64,000 nucleotides of DNA, from assembly GCA_016788115.1 (NCBI GenBank), contig JAEURR010000005.1:124001-188000 (forward strand), in the 5' to 3' direction. The position numbers and the translations under genes are program-made. This DNA is from Chthonomonas sp. (GTDB lineage: Bacteria > Armatimonadota > Fimbriimonadia > Fimbriimonadales > Fimbriimonadaceae). Positions within the stretch are counted from its first letter, which is position 1. Each line of letters begins with the position of its first letter. Of the stretch, positions 55,401 through 63,466 are shown one piece after another. Below the pieces are notes generated by a model. It was not told the origin of the DNA. It saw only the letters and a list, made by a program, of their open reading frames with translations, and did not search any database.

Positions 55401-55523
55401 GGCACTTGGCCGGACAACATCGATCCGAAGTTCATCGGTCGAAACGACCCCTGTCCCTGTGGCAGCGGCTTGAAATTCAAGAACTGTCACTACGGCAAGT
55501 TCCGCGAAACTGGCACGATCTAA
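52473..55523 (+). CDS. secA: Preprotein translocase ATPase SecA
   Basis: Drives post-translational export through SecYEG. The 1016-aa protein is longer than E. coli SecA (901). Start at ATG 52473 (MLQTLLRKFF aligns with the canonical N-terminus); an in-frame GTG at 52446 is possible. Walker A is MKTGEGKT (about 101-108), and DEAD-box motif II lies in VDEVDSILIDEA. The C-terminal zinc motif is CPCGSGLKFKNCH. Insertions relative to typical SecA: about 25 residues after SIGVIQGQ (ELGGSYIYDPGFEHED), and about 70 residues before HGIPHNVLNAKYHERE. No Shine-Dalgarno precedes the ATG. It follows the SecM-like gene by 80 nt and ends at a strong terminator. Confidence 0.97.
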   Translation: MLQTLLRKFFDTSDKDVKMILPTIERINDLEESIVTMSEDELKGKPALWRSRLAEGSTIDQLLPEVFAVVREVSKRLLKMRQFDVQLIGGVVLHQGRIAEMKTGEGKTLVAVCPMVLNALTGRGAHLVTVNDYLARRDAVWMGPVYHFLGLSIGVIQGQSVDNDELGGSYIYDPGFEHEDPRYASLRPATRREAYLCDIVYGTNHEFGFDYLRDNMAFEKEQLVMSELHFAIVDEVDSILIDEARTPHIISGPSADDVSHYRIVDAVVRRMEPETHYTSDKKNHSASLTEEGMDFAEEQLGIPNIALDPKVFHHLNASVKAYALFDKDVDYVVRQGEVVIVDENTGRMMFGRRFSDGLHQALEAKEGVQVQRESQTVAVITFQNLFRLYEKLAGMTGTAKTEEDEFRKIYGLDVVSIPTNRPMTRVDQDDIVYKTAEGKWRGIARELLRAHSHLQPVLVGTRSIEMSEVVSERLSSEALQKLILMDRLYDARENRKDLTKETRRSINSVMDLSLIDTKLETLKTLAQEIGIARDPLAAEHRDWFFAKNGISADCAETFEDCLQHGIPHNVLNAKYHEREALIISEAGRKGAVTIATNMAGRGVDILLGGRIADQIIQQARDADDEAGVDAFKHEYEETMAGFRRGGKQRAAPPLPVDDAERRGLAEEVRALGGLYILGTERHESRRIDNQLRGRAGRQGDPGESRFFVSLEDTLWKIFNAKMLENPMLKTWPSMEEVKAGFLSKMILKTQERIENHFFEARKNVLEYDDVLNSQREHVYGMRREVLLGKDVTDDILKGIDEVIEDEVSQSWVLDDDGHQVLDIDGLYDRINTIFPLVDYATLEEVRTVEGPALVGFLQEKAHEAYQTKRSAVGDEMMEMLEQKVMLQSVNDNWMEHLQIIDYIREGISLRAYGQVDPLIAYKRETYDLFQATERKTRDQMVRLVFRANIQVQSPEESYESEAAPAMAATAEPTGTPGTWPDNIDPKFIGRNDPCPCGSGLKFKNCHYGKFRETGTI

Positions 55524-55543
55524 GCCGGTCCATCGGAATCCCG

Positions 55544-55575
55544 CAGAGCCACGAACCGAACGGTTTGTGGCTCTG
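55544..55575. terminator. Terminator between secA and the convergent gene
   Basis: CAGAGCCACGAACCG and CGGTTTGTGGCTCTG form a 15-bp stem with one G-U and a 2-nt loop, followed by TTACTT. It ends at the stop codon of the convergent STN-like gene and can serve both directions. Confidence 0.8.
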
Positions 55576-57450
55576 TTACTTGGGGCCCACGAACGGTCCG
55601 ATCCAGTCGCTCACGAGCGAAGTGGGCCTTCGATCGCTGAGGAGCGGATCGACGACCCCAAGTCCTGGCAGCAACGCATCAAACAGATACCGGGACTCTG
55701 CGCCTGCTCGGTCGCGGTAGACGTTGATCGTACTTCGGCTGAGCAACTGCGTCAGGTCGGATCGAAACACAATGTGCCGAGCCGCCCCGCGATTGGGGCT
55801 TAGTGGAATGGACGCCATGCTCGCGGAGCGCAGGTCAGCAGCGAAGGTCTGGAGCGTGGACGGCGGGATCTGCGCGCTGGCCATCGTGAGCGAACTCCCG
55901 GGCGGCAGAGCCTCAATCTTCGCGCGGAGGTCCGCCGGGAGCGCGGCGAGGAACCTGAGAATGACGGTCGCCCGAGGGAGATTGCCCATGCCAGCGGACG
56001 GCTTCGCCCTCCCAAAGGATTGGACCTTTGCGATGCTCAACCCCTTGGCCCAGTTCATCGCTTCCTGCAGCGTCATCGGCTTCTTCGCTTGGGTGAGCCA
56101 CTCGGATGCGCCCGCAAACTCGTACCGACGATCCAGAAACGCCCACACATTACGGACGACCCAAACCCCGTCGATCTTCTCGTACACTGCCCAGGGGATG
56201 TTTGCAACCGCCGTGTCTGGCTCGACTGACCCACCCAGCATCGCCACCGATTGCGCTTTCCACCCGGTTTGCCCGATCGCCGGTGCCAGCTTTGCGAGCT
56301 CCGCTTCTGGCCCGGCGGGTGCCGCAAGATCGCGGACTGGGCTGACCTCCATGACCACTTCACTGCCCGATTGTTGAGCAAGCGCCACTAGCAGGAATGC
56401 GACCGACTTGGGGTTTACCCCTGCCTTGAACTTAGCAGGGCAGCTTTTTGGTTGGCCGGTTACCCAGCGGTCCCACCGTTCAGCGAATCCAGCACCTTCG
56501 TAGATCATCTCCAGCCACTTCTCGTCGCTGGGCATGCTGAGGCCCGGCACCAAGTCTGCAGCGTACCATTCGACGGTCGTCGTGCCGTCCATGGCATGCA
56601 CGGAGTACTCGTAGTAAACAGAAAGGTCGAGCGGATCAAGATGGATGCGGTGCGTGACCGTCGTTGAACGCGCCCGGCGGTCCAATCGTGCGCGCTGCTC
56701 CTCCGGGCTCTGCTTGGAGGCCTTCAATTCGGTCTCGTAGGAGCGAATGTGAGCCGTGGCGTACCAGTTCACCCATGCGGGCCACCGAGTGTTGTCGCGC
56801 CACCAGTAGGCGTCGCCAGTGATGATGGGATCCTCATTCAGCAGTCTTGCGGACTCTGTGGCCCGCAGCGTGTAGAACAGCGGTCCACTCATGGGCATCT
56901 CGGCAAGGTCGCTACTGAGCAGGCCGCGCGCGACTGCCAGCCCGGCCCTTTCTTCCCAGGGCAGATCGACCTTCCAAAGGCCGTTGGTCCACCACCGATT
57001 CAATTGACTTTCCGGCGAAGCCTTCGGCTTGCCGCTTGCCGCTTCAAGGGCCCGCGTGATCGGCTCCAGATTTGGCGGGACTGTCAGGTTGTTCGTGAAT
57101 GGTGCGGCCACCCGAAAGACCTTTGACCACGTGGAGTTCACCGTCGTCGTCAACTCGCGGTAGAGCGCAGAGTCGCGGGCCTTCGCCTCGGGCGCGGCGA
57201 CTACGTTGAAACCGCTCCCCGCGGGCTCAAACCTCACATCGAGCGCCTGCGACAGGATCTCAATGGTCTTGTCGAGCGCTCGTTCGTGAAGTGCCACGGC
57301 AACGACCCGATTCTTCAGCGGAGCTGAACAAGTGAACACTTGGTCGCGCGTAGAGAGTAGCGCACATAGCTCAGGGAGGGTCACCACTTGCGGTTCAACC
57401 CGCCATGCGACCGGCACCAGAAGCCCCGCCAACGCACCCCAAACAGACAT
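55576..57450 (-). CDS. Exported protein with STN-like N-terminal domain
   Basis: A 624-aa exported protein (626 with the GTG at 57456). A signal-like helix (SVWGALAGLLVPVAW) precedes a domain that resembles the secretin/TonB short N-terminal (STN) fold: VTLPELCALLSTR, RVVAVALHERALDKTIEILSQALDVRFEPAGSGFNVVA. The remaining 500 residues are unrecognised, with scattered tryptophans (ITGDAYWWRDNTRWPAWVNWY) and a mixed fold. No outer-membrane barrel or secretin domain is evident, so it is not a receptor or secretin itself. It stands alone: it converges with secA and diverges from the GYF_2 gene. Function is unknown. Confidence 0.7.
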   Translation of the reverse strand: MSVWGALAGLLVPVAWRVEPQVVTLPELCALLSTRDQVFTCSAPLKNRVVAVALHERALDKTIEILSQALDVRFEPAGSGFNVVAAPEAKARDSALYRELTTTVNSTWSKVFRVAAPFTNNLTVPPNLEPITRALEAASGKPKASPESQLNRWWTNGLWKVDLPWEERAGLAVARGLLSSDLAEMPMSGPLFYTLRATESARLLNEDPIITGDAYWWRDNTRWPAWVNWYATAHIRSYETELKASKQSPEEQRARLDRRARSTTVTHRIHLDPLDLSVYYEYSVHAMDGTTTVEWYAADLVPGLSMPSDEKWLEMIYEGAGFAERWDRWVTGQPKSCPAKFKAGVNPKSVAFLLVALAQQSGSEVVMEVSPVRDLAAPAGPEAELAKLAPAIGQTGWKAQSVAMLGGSVEPDTAVANIPWAVYEKIDGVWVVRNVWAFLDRRYEFAGASEWLTQAKKPMTLQEAMNWAKGLSIAKVQSFGRAKPSAGMGNLPRATVILRFLAALPADLRAKIEALPPGSSLTMASAQIPPSTLQTFAADLRSASMASIPLSPNRGAARHIVFRSDLTQLLSRSTINVYRDRAGAESRYLFDALLPGLGVVDPLLSDRRPTSLVSDWIGPFVGPK

Positions 57451-57516
57451 CGCCACTCACTGTTATGACGCGCATTGACCACTGTTGGTGCTTCAAAGGT
57501 GTATGATGCGCGATGA

Positions 57517-58026
57517 GTGCTTATGCAATATTTCGTGGTCTTGCCTGATGGTCAGAAGTTTGGTCCCGCTGATGCTCAGACGCTAAGCGCGTGGGCTGCC
57601 GAGGGGCGGCTAAGCCGCGATTCGATGGTGGAGGATGCCTCCACGGGCCAACGGATACAGGCGGGCTCCGTGTCGGACATTGTTTGGCCGATGACCGCGC
57701 CGCCTGAACCGACCCCGATGACTCCCCCAGGACCCATGGATGTGCCCCAGAATCCGTACCAAAATGCCAGTAGCAACTACTATCGGGACCCACCGCAGCC
57801 CGCAATGGGCTGGGCCGAGCGCCAGATGCTCCAGACACACATGGCGTTCCTTGTGCTCGGGCTTCTCTGCTGTGCGCTGCCCATGACGATCCTCTCGACT
57901 GTGGCCTTCTTCACGGCGGTGACTCCCAATGGAAAGCAGCGCTCGCAGATCTTCATGATCATCGGGATCCTGTACACCCTCCTTGGCTTCGGGGCCAGGA
58001 TCATGCTCAGGACAATGGTCGACTAG
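57517..58026 (+). CDS. GYF_2-domain membrane protein
   Basis: A 169-aa protein. The first 60 residues form a GYF_2-type domain (YFVVLPDGQKFGPADAQTLSAWAAEGRLSRDSMVEDASTG), which in other proteins binds proline-rich segments. A Pro-rich linker (about 60-95, EPTPMTPPGPMDVPQNPYQ) leads to two membrane segments (MAFLVLGLLCCALPMTILSTVAFF and FMIIGILYTLLGFGARI). It starts with GTG 57517 or ATG 57523. A TATGAT box lies at 57502-57507. Its stop shares CTAG with the convergent GNAT gene. Confidence 0.75.
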   Translation: MLMQYFVVLPDGQKFGPADAQTLSAWAAEGRLSRDSMVEDASTGQRIQAGSVSDIVWPMTAPPEPTPMTPPGPMDVPQNPYQNASSNYYRDPPQPAMGWAERQMLQTHMAFLVLGLLCCALPMTILSTVAFFTAVTPNGKQRSQIFMIIGILYTLLGFGARIMLRTMVD

Positions 58027-58796
58027 AACTGGTCGGTCAGGAACATCTCCGGAACTTCGGTGAATCCGCGACCCATGAAGTAGAGATCGGCGTTCGACGC
58101 GAGCAGCGGGACGCCGATCTTCTCTGTCAAGCTGCTCAGCCCAATCCACTCTGTCCCCTTGGGCACGGGCCAAACATCGGTGGGCATCTGCCCAACCGCT
58201 TCACGAACGGTCGTGCCTTCGAGGCACAGGTAGCCGTTGCCCACGCGGTCACACACCCGCAATCCCCAACTCCAGAAGCGCCACCGGGCATCGTTACGGC
58301 GCATGCGATTCGGCGAGCCCTCCGCCCACTCTCTATAGCGTTCGTGAATCTCAATCGTGGACATCTCGCCGAGTTCGGTCATTTCCGGTTCCGCCGCGAC
58401 GGAGCCGCGCAAGACCCTATCCAGCGTCTCGAATCCGACCCGGGTGTAGAGAGACTCTCGGTGGGCAAAGAGCAGCGCTGGCCCTTCGCCGCGGTCTTCG
58501 GACGCTTGGAGCACACGCTCCAGCAACTGGGTCCCGATCCCCTGGCCCGCGCGCTCAGGGCGGGTTGCGACGCCCGCAATTCCAATCGCTGCGCCCCAAC
58601 CAAACTCCAGCGCAGTCGTCGTAAGGATGCTCTGCATCACGCCATCCTCAAACGCCGCCCATTTGCGGTTCAGATCGTAAAGCGGTTCGGCGAAGAACAC
58701 CGAACTGGCGCGCTGGAAGTCAAGCGAAAACACCTCGCACAAAAGGCGCAAGAAGTCGGGTGCCTCGGATTTTTGGATGGTCCGAATCTCGATCAT
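58023..58796 (-). CDS. GNAT-family N-acetyltransferase, Eis-like
   Basis: A 257-aa acetyltransferase. The acetyl-CoA motif is GVATRPERAGQGIGTQLLERVL near residues 75-95, with the R-x-x-G-x-G/A loop. The length exceeds a single GNAT domain, and the C-terminal half (about 145-257) could be a second, degenerate GNAT-like domain, as in Eis and related proteins. The substrate is unknown. The ATG overlaps the YbbR gene stop by 4 nt (ATGA), so it belongs to the cdaA-ybbR-GNAT operon. Its stop lies in the shared CTAG with the convergent GYF_2 gene. Confidence 0.82.
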   Translation of the reverse strand: MIEIRTIQKSEAPDFLRLLCEVFSLDFQRASSVFFAEPLYDLNRKWAAFEDGVMQSILTTTALEFGWGAAIGIAGVATRPERAGQGIGTQLLERVLQASEDRGEGPALLFAHRESLYTRVGFETLDRVLRGSVAAEPEMTELGEMSTIEIHERYREWAEGSPNRMRRNDARWRFWSWGLRVCDRVGNGYLCLEGTTVREAVGQMPTDVWPVPKGTEWIGLSSLTEKIGVPLLASNADLYFMGRGFTEVPEMFLTDQF

Positions 58797-59734
58797 GGCG
58801 TTGCGGGATCCACGCGGTTGATGCGCACATTAACGCGGACTTCGCGAACTTCCGTGGGTCGGATGCCGCTCGGGAACTGAATCGGAACGGTGAACGACTT
58901 GCTTTGCCTCAGGCCCGAGAGATCGATCGCCTCGGTCCACAACGTCTGCACCGCGGTGAGGACGCGCACTTCGCCCGAGATCGTGATCTGGTTGGGGACG
59001 ACCTCGAATCCATCGACCTGATAGCCGAACGGCGGATTCCCCTTCCATCGGGGGGCGACGAGCACATTGAGCGTGGCGGGAGCTGCGGCCACCCTCGGTC
59101 GAATCGTCACCGTCCCCGGTTCGGCGCGGACCTCGCTGAGGTTGCCGCCGTCAGTCGCCACGATCTCCACTGGCTGGACGGGCGTCTCACCCGTGCGGAG
59201 CTTTGAGAGATCGAGGAAGACCCGCACTTCGCGGACCCGAGCGAGCAACGAAGCCGGTCCGCTTAGTGTGACGTGCTCGGGTTCGGTGACGGCACCGCCG
59301 TACTCCAGATCGGAAGCCAATCGTCCCCGTTCGGCCACGGTGACCGGGAACGATTTGCGCACCACGGCGGAGAGATTGATCAGCGCGGTGGGAGACTTCA
59401 GCACGACCGTGATCGCCTGAAGCGTCGGGCCACTGAGGTTGACGCGCAGCCGCTGCTCGCCTTGTTTGGCACTGCGCAGATCGACGTTTGCAGAGTAGGC
59501 ATCCGTCTCGAAATCCCGTAGCAAGCTCGCGCGACCTTCGGCGACGACGTCCACTTCGAGCGGCGGGTTCACCGCCGCCAAGCTCTCAGGCAGACCACGA
59601 AGCTGCAATGGCACACGGAACGATTGCTGCACCACTTGGTCATCGAGCGCCGAGACTTGGAGCCACAAGAGGACTGCCAAGACAGCACTGAATACGATCA
59701 GGCCAAACCGCTCAACGGCGGTACGTCTCGTCAC
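58793..59734 (-). CDS. YbbR/CdaR-like regulator of the c-di-AMP cyclase
   Basis: A 313-aa protein with one N-terminal membrane helix (RFGLIVFSAVLAVLLWLQVSA) and two to three extracytoplasmic YbbR repeats. The repeat starts are visible as SFRVPLQLRGLPESLAAVNPP, KSFPVTVAERGRLASDLEYGG and LNVLVAPRWKGNPPFGYQVDG, each followed by PxxVxxxGP-like strands. In Firmicutes CdaR of this type controls the cyclase CdaA. The GTG start overlaps the cdaA stop (GTGA), and the GNAT gene is coupled at its other end. Confidence 0.9.
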   Translation of the reverse strand: MTRRTAVERFGLIVFSAVLAVLLWLQVSALDDQVVQQSFRVPLQLRGLPESLAAVNPPLEVDVVAEGRASLLRDFETDAYSANVDLRSAKQGEQRLRVNLSGPTLQAITVVLKSPTALINLSAVVRKSFPVTVAERGRLASDLEYGGAVTEPEHVTLSGPASLLARVREVRVFLDLSKLRTGETPVQPVEIVATDGGNLSEVRAEPGTVTIRPRVAAAPATLNVLVAPRWKGNPPFGYQVDGFEVVPNQITISGEVRVLTAVQTLWTEAIDLSGLRQSKSFTVPIQFPSGIRPTEVREVRVNVRINRVDPATP

Positions 59735-60600
59735 GGCGCAAGCTCCTCGTCTCGGTCAACTGCCTCAACCAACGGTTCGGTCTGCGGCTCGGCGTGACGT
59801 GGGCTCGACGTCGCCAGCTTCAACAGTTGGTGAAGGCGCGTCCGGAGCGCGAGGTGGTCCGCCAGCTTCTCGAGACGACCATTCTCAGCAATGCTGATCG
59901 AGCCCCGTTCTTCACTGACGACTACGACGAACGCGTCACATTGCTCGCTGAGCCCAATCGCCGCGCGGTGCCGCATGTGATATTCCTTCTCGACGACCCG
60001 CGACTCGCTCAGCGGGAGTCGGCATGCAGCAGCCATGACACGATTGCCCCGGATGACCACGGCTCCGTCGTGGAGCGGGTTTGCGCCGTAGAAGATCGCG
60101 TTGAGGAGCGCTGAGGTGACGTTGCCACCGATCGGCACCCCCGTTCCCACGATGTCGTCAAGCTTGTTGCCACGCTCGAAGACGATGAGCGCCCCGACGC
60201 GCAGGCTCGACATCTCAGCCGCAGCCGAGACGACTTCCTCGGCGACTGCGGTGGTCAGGTCAGACCGGGCGAGCGTACCGTCCGTGATCAAGCCGAACTT
60301 GGCGAACCCTTCGAGCGCCTGACGCAGCTCGGGCAGGAACAAGATGACGAGCGCCACGGGCCCGAGCAACGTCGCCTTCTCCAGCAGCCAATGCAGCGTC
60401 CGCAGTTGCAGGAACTCGCTGAGGAAAAGGACGACAACGAAGATGGTGATCCCGACGAAAATCCGCCATGCGCGCGTCGATCGGACGAGCTGGAGCATGA
60501 AGTAGATCAGGAGCCCGACAACGAAGATATCGACGAGGTGGATCAGGTTGTCCACGCTCGGTCGCATCAACTGCTGCAATCGGCTAATGATCTCGTTCAC
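59731..60600 (-). CDS. cdaA: Diadenylate cyclase CdaA
   Basis: Makes c-di-AMP from two ATP, a messenger controlling potassium balance and wall turgor. The 289-aa protein has three N-terminal membrane helices (about 20-95, IHLVDIFVVGLLIYFML and others) and a DAC domain (about 105-255). The two hallmark motifs are intact: D-G-A in NPLHDGAVVIRG and R-H-R in YHMRHRAAIGLSE. An acidic tail of about 30 residues ends the protein. GTG start at 60600. A TAAAAT box at 60622-60627 lies about 21 nt upstream. It heads the operon with ybbR and GNAT and diverges from pheA. Confidence 0.95.
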   Translation of the reverse strand: MNEIISRLQQLMRPSVDNLIHLVDIFVVGLLIYFMLQLVRSTRAWRIFVGITIFVVVLFLSEFLQLRTLHWLLEKATLLGPVALVILFLPELRQALEGFAKFGLITDGTLARSDLTTAVAEEVVSAAAEMSSLRVGALIVFERGNKLDDIVGTGVPIGGNVTSALLNAIFYGANPLHDGAVVIRGNRVMAAACRLPLSESRVVEKEYHMRHRAAIGLSEQCDAFVVVVSEERGSISIAENGRLEKLADHLALRTRLHQLLKLATSSPRHAEPQTEPLVEAVDRDEELAP

Positions 60601-60689
60601 GAAAGTCCGTAGTCGAATCCGATTTTAGCTAGTTTCTCGGCACAGAATGTTCATGTTAGAAACTCGACCGTTAGAATAGAATTCAACCT

Positions 60690-61775
60690 ATGGCCGACGA
60701 CCTGCTCCGCAAGCTTGACGAGATCCGAACTGAGATCGATTTGCTCGATGGAGAACTCATTCGGCTGCTGAATCAGAGGGCGGAGCTGGCCCAAGAAGTC
60801 GGCAGGGTCAAGGGGGCAGACCGCGCACCGTTCTTCACCCCCGAGCGCGAGCGGCAGATCTTCCGGAAGCTGGAGGAGTCCAACCCTGGTCCCCTCAATG
60901 CGCAGCAATTGCAGGCGATTTACCGCGAGATCATCAGTGCCGCCCGCGCCGCCGAGAAACCGCTCGACGTCGCCTACTGGGGTCCGCCCGGCACGTTCTC
61001 AAACATGGCCTCTCTGCAGACGTTCGGGAGCAGTACTAGCCACGTACCGCAAGAGTCGATCCAAGATGTGTTCCTCGCCGTCGAGCACGGACAAGCCGAC
61101 TACGGCGTCTGTCCGATTGAGAACTCGACCGCAGGCGTGGTGCCGGAGACCCTCGACATGTTCCCGCAGACGAATGTGAAAATCTGCGCCGAGACGAACG
61201 TGGACATTCACCACCACCTGTGCAGTTTTGCACCCGATTTGAGCGCGGTCAAGCGCGTCTATGCCGGACCCCAACCGGCCAACCAATGCAAGCGCTGGCT
61301 ACGCGGAAACGTCCCGCACGCCGAAATTGTGGAGTGCATGCCCACCACGCGCGCCATCGAGCGCGCAATGGAGGACCGAGAGGGCGCGGCGATCGCGAAC
61401 AAGTTGGGGGCGGAGGTGTTCCAGATTCCTGTTCTGGTGGAGCACATCGAAGACAACCCGCACAATCGCACCCGATTTATCGTCATCGGCTATAACGAAC
61501 CTGCCAAAACTGGCAACGACAAGACGAGTCTCATGTTCTCGCTACGCAACCGCCCCGGCGAGTTGTATCGATCGCTTGGTGCGTTTGTGGCGCACGGCGT
61601 GAACATGATGATGATCGAGTCACGCCCGGCGCAGCGCGCCACGTTTGAGTACATCTTCTATTGCGACTGCGCGGGCCATCACAGCGACAGCACCGTCCAC
61701 ATGGCAATCGAAAGCCTCAAGCTTTGTGCGCTAGAAACGACAATCTTGGGCAGCTATCCGGTCGCAGCCGAGTAA
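60690..61775 (+). CDS. pheA: Chorismate mutase/prephenate dehydratase
   Basis: Bifunctional enzyme of phenylalanine synthesis. The 361-aa protein has an AroQ chorismate mutase domain (about 1-85, LDEIRTEIDLLDGELIRLLNQRAELAQEVGRVKG). A prephenate dehydratase domain (about 92-270) follows, with VAYWGPPGTFSNMA, GVCPIENSTAGVV and the catalytic Thr in NRTRFIVIG. A C-terminal ACT domain (about 280-355) has RPGELYRSLGAF and the ESRP motif, which bind Phe for feedback inhibition. A TAGAAT box lies 12 nt before the ATG. It diverges from cdaA and stands alone; the ABC transporter genes converge 3 nt after its stop. Confidence 0.96.
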   Translation: MADDLLRKLDEIRTEIDLLDGELIRLLNQRAELAQEVGRVKGADRAPFFTPERERQIFRKLEESNPGPLNAQQLQAIYREIISAARAAEKPLDVAYWGPPGTFSNMASLQTFGSSTSHVPQESIQDVFLAVEHGQADYGVCPIENSTAGVVPETLDMFPQTNVKICAETNVDIHHHLCSFAPDLSAVKRVYAGPQPANQCKRWLRGNVPHAEIVECMPTTRAIERAMEDREGAAIANKLGAEVFQIPVLVEHIEDNPHNRTRFIVIGYNEPAKTGNDKTSLMFSLRNRPGELYRSLGAFVAHGVNMMMIESRPAQRATFEYIFYCDCAGHHSDSTVHMAIESLKLCALETTILGSYPVAAE

Positions 61776-61778
61776 TCG

Positions 61779-62546
61779 CTACTCGGTATCTTCGCGCGGG
61801 ACGAACTCGAACCGGCTGAACCACCACAGGGACAGCCCGCCCACCGCGGAGATGAGCCCAATCATGACCGTCCAGCCAACCCAGACCGCAATCTGCTGAC
61901 TCGCACCGAGGACATTCGAACCGCCGAAGAGCGCGGGGATGACGCCTCCATCACCGTGGCCAGCAATGCCGTTCAGGTACGTCGTGATCGAGAGGAAGTA
62001 GATCGAGCCGGGCATGCTCGGCACCGCCAGCTCCCACGCGAAGGCGAAGAGCAGGCAGAAGATCATCGACTTGTTGATGATCAGCGAAACGAACACGAAC
62101 AGCACTACATACGCCAATGCCCCGACCGCAAACGCCACCAAGTCTCGTAGTACCAGCGAACTCATCGGGCCGACCCCGGGAATCACGATGCTGACGAGAA
62201 TGAGAGACAGTGCGCCGATGACGAAGGTGATCGTCGCGGCGGCAAGGATTCTTCCCGTGAGCATCTTCCACCGGGCGACCGGGCGAGTGAGCAAGTACAC
62301 GATGGTCTTCTGCTCGACTTCTTGGCTGGTGACAGCGGCCGAGAAGATGGCGCCCGCGAGCGCCAAGACACGGTACGAAAACAGGTTGCTCAGCTGAGCG
62401 TAGGTTTCGCCCGGGGTGGTTGCTGTGAGCTCCGACTGAAGCCACCTGCTCAGAGCTGCAAGGAGCATCACCACGACAAGCCAAGTCATCACCCGGCCAG
62501 GCCGTGTGAACAATCGAAGGGAACTACTGTAGATGTATCCGATCAT
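61779..62546 (-). CDS. ABC-2 type transporter permease
   Basis: A 255-aa membrane protein with six predicted segments (TWLVVVMLLAALSRW; VLALAGAIFSAAVTS; AATITFVIGALSLILVSIVI; LVAFAVGALAYVVLFVFVSLII; MIFCLLFAFAWELAVP; VWVGWTVMIGLISAVGGLSLWWF). The loop SQEVEQKTIVYLLTRPVARWKMLTGR is typical of ABC-2 permeases of the NosY/gliding type. It is the last gene of a three-gene exporter operon. It starts 2 nt after the stop of the ATPase gene. Substrate unknown. Confidence 0.87.
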   Translation of the reverse strand: MIGYIYSSSLRLFTRPGRVMTWLVVVMLLAALSRWLQSELTATTPGETYAQLSNLFSYRVLALAGAIFSAAVTSQEVEQKTIVYLLTRPVARWKMLTGRILAAATITFVIGALSLILVSIVIPGVGPMSSLVLRDLVAFAVGALAYVVLFVFVSLIINKSMIFCLLFAFAWELAVPSMPGSIYFLSITTYLNGIAGHGDGGVIPALFGGSNVLGASQQIAVWVGWTVMIGLISAVGGLSLWWFSRFEFVPREDTE

Positions 62547-62548
62547 GT

Positions 62549-63466
62549 TCAGGCCTCCACCAGATACTGGTAGATCGACTCCAGGTTGTTGTCGGGGCTC
62601 GTAAACCCAGTAACGCGCACCCCACCCGCGAGAATCACATGCTGCAATTCGGTGAAGAACTTGTCCAGATCACGGGTTTGAATCTCGATACACTTGTTGG
62701 TTGGCTCAAAGCTCAGGTTCGTGACAAACGGAAGTCGTACCAAAGCTGAGGCAAGCTCGTTCGGCGTTTCAGTCTCGATGGAAACGCGGTGCGGAAACTT
62801 ATCGATGAGTTCGCGAATCGTGCGCAAGTCGCCGCTCGCCAGCAGGCGGCCGCGGTGCAGCAGCAGAATGTTTCGAGTCATCTGCTCGACTTCGAACAGG
62901 ATATGGCTGCTGACGACGATCGCTTTGCCTTGGCTGCCGAGCTGACCAAGTAGGTTCATCAGATCGCGTCGACCGACGGGGTCCAGCCCATTCAGTGGCT
63001 CGTCAAGGAGAATAATGTCCGGGTTGTGCAGCATCGCCTGGGCGAGCTTGATCCGCTGCCGCATGCCTTTGCTGTACCCGCGAATCTTGCCTGCCGCACG
63101 CTCGGCCATCCCGACCATGATCAGCTTTTCCTCGGTGCGCTTCTCGGCCACTTCCTTACTTAGGCCGTGCAGCCGTGCTAGGTGGTTCACAAACGCGCGG
63201 CCGGTCATGTCCTCGTAGAAGTTGTCGATCTCCGGGCAGTAGCCCATGATCCGGTGCACTTCCGGATTCGCAAAAGGCTCCATGCCCTTAACGAGGACCT
63301 TGCCGGTTGTGGGTCGGAGTTGGCCCGTGAGTACCTTGAGTAGCGTCGACTTGCCCGCCCCATTCTGGCCAAGCAGGGCCGTCACGCCCGCTGGGATCGT
63401 GCAGGTGATGTCATTCATCCCGATGACCTCGCCGTACCAACGGGACGCGTTCTGGAACTCGATCAT
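62549..63466 (-). CDS. ABC transporter ATP-binding protein
   Basis: A 305-aa ABC ATPase of the CcmA/NosF/Nod type. Walker A GQNGAGKS near residue 40, signature YSKGMRQR and Walker B IILLDEPLNGLDP are clear, followed by the switch His in VVSSHIL. A C-terminal domain of about 80 residues (VSIETETPNELASALVRLPFV...CIEIQTRDLDKFFTELQHVI) is the usual regulatory extension. I chose the ATG at 63466, where homology begins; it overlaps the stop of the upstream permease gene (ATGA). It powers the ABC-2 exporter formed with the neighbouring permeases. Confidence 0.93.
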   Translation of the reverse strand: MIEFQNASRWYGEVIGMNDITCTIPAGVTALLGQNGAGKSTLLKVLTGQLRPTTGKVLVKGMEPFANPEVHRIMGYCPEIDNFYEDMTGRAFVNHLARLHGLSKEVAEKRTEEKLIMVGMAERAAGKIRGYSKGMRQRIKLAQAMLHNPDIILLDEPLNGLDPVGRRDLMNLLGQLGSQGKAIVVSSHILFEVEQMTRNILLLHRGRLLASGDLRTIRELIDKFPHRVSIETETPNELASALVRLPFVTNLSFEPTNKCIEIQTRDLDKFFTELQHVILAGGVRVTGFTSPDNNLESIYQYLVEA

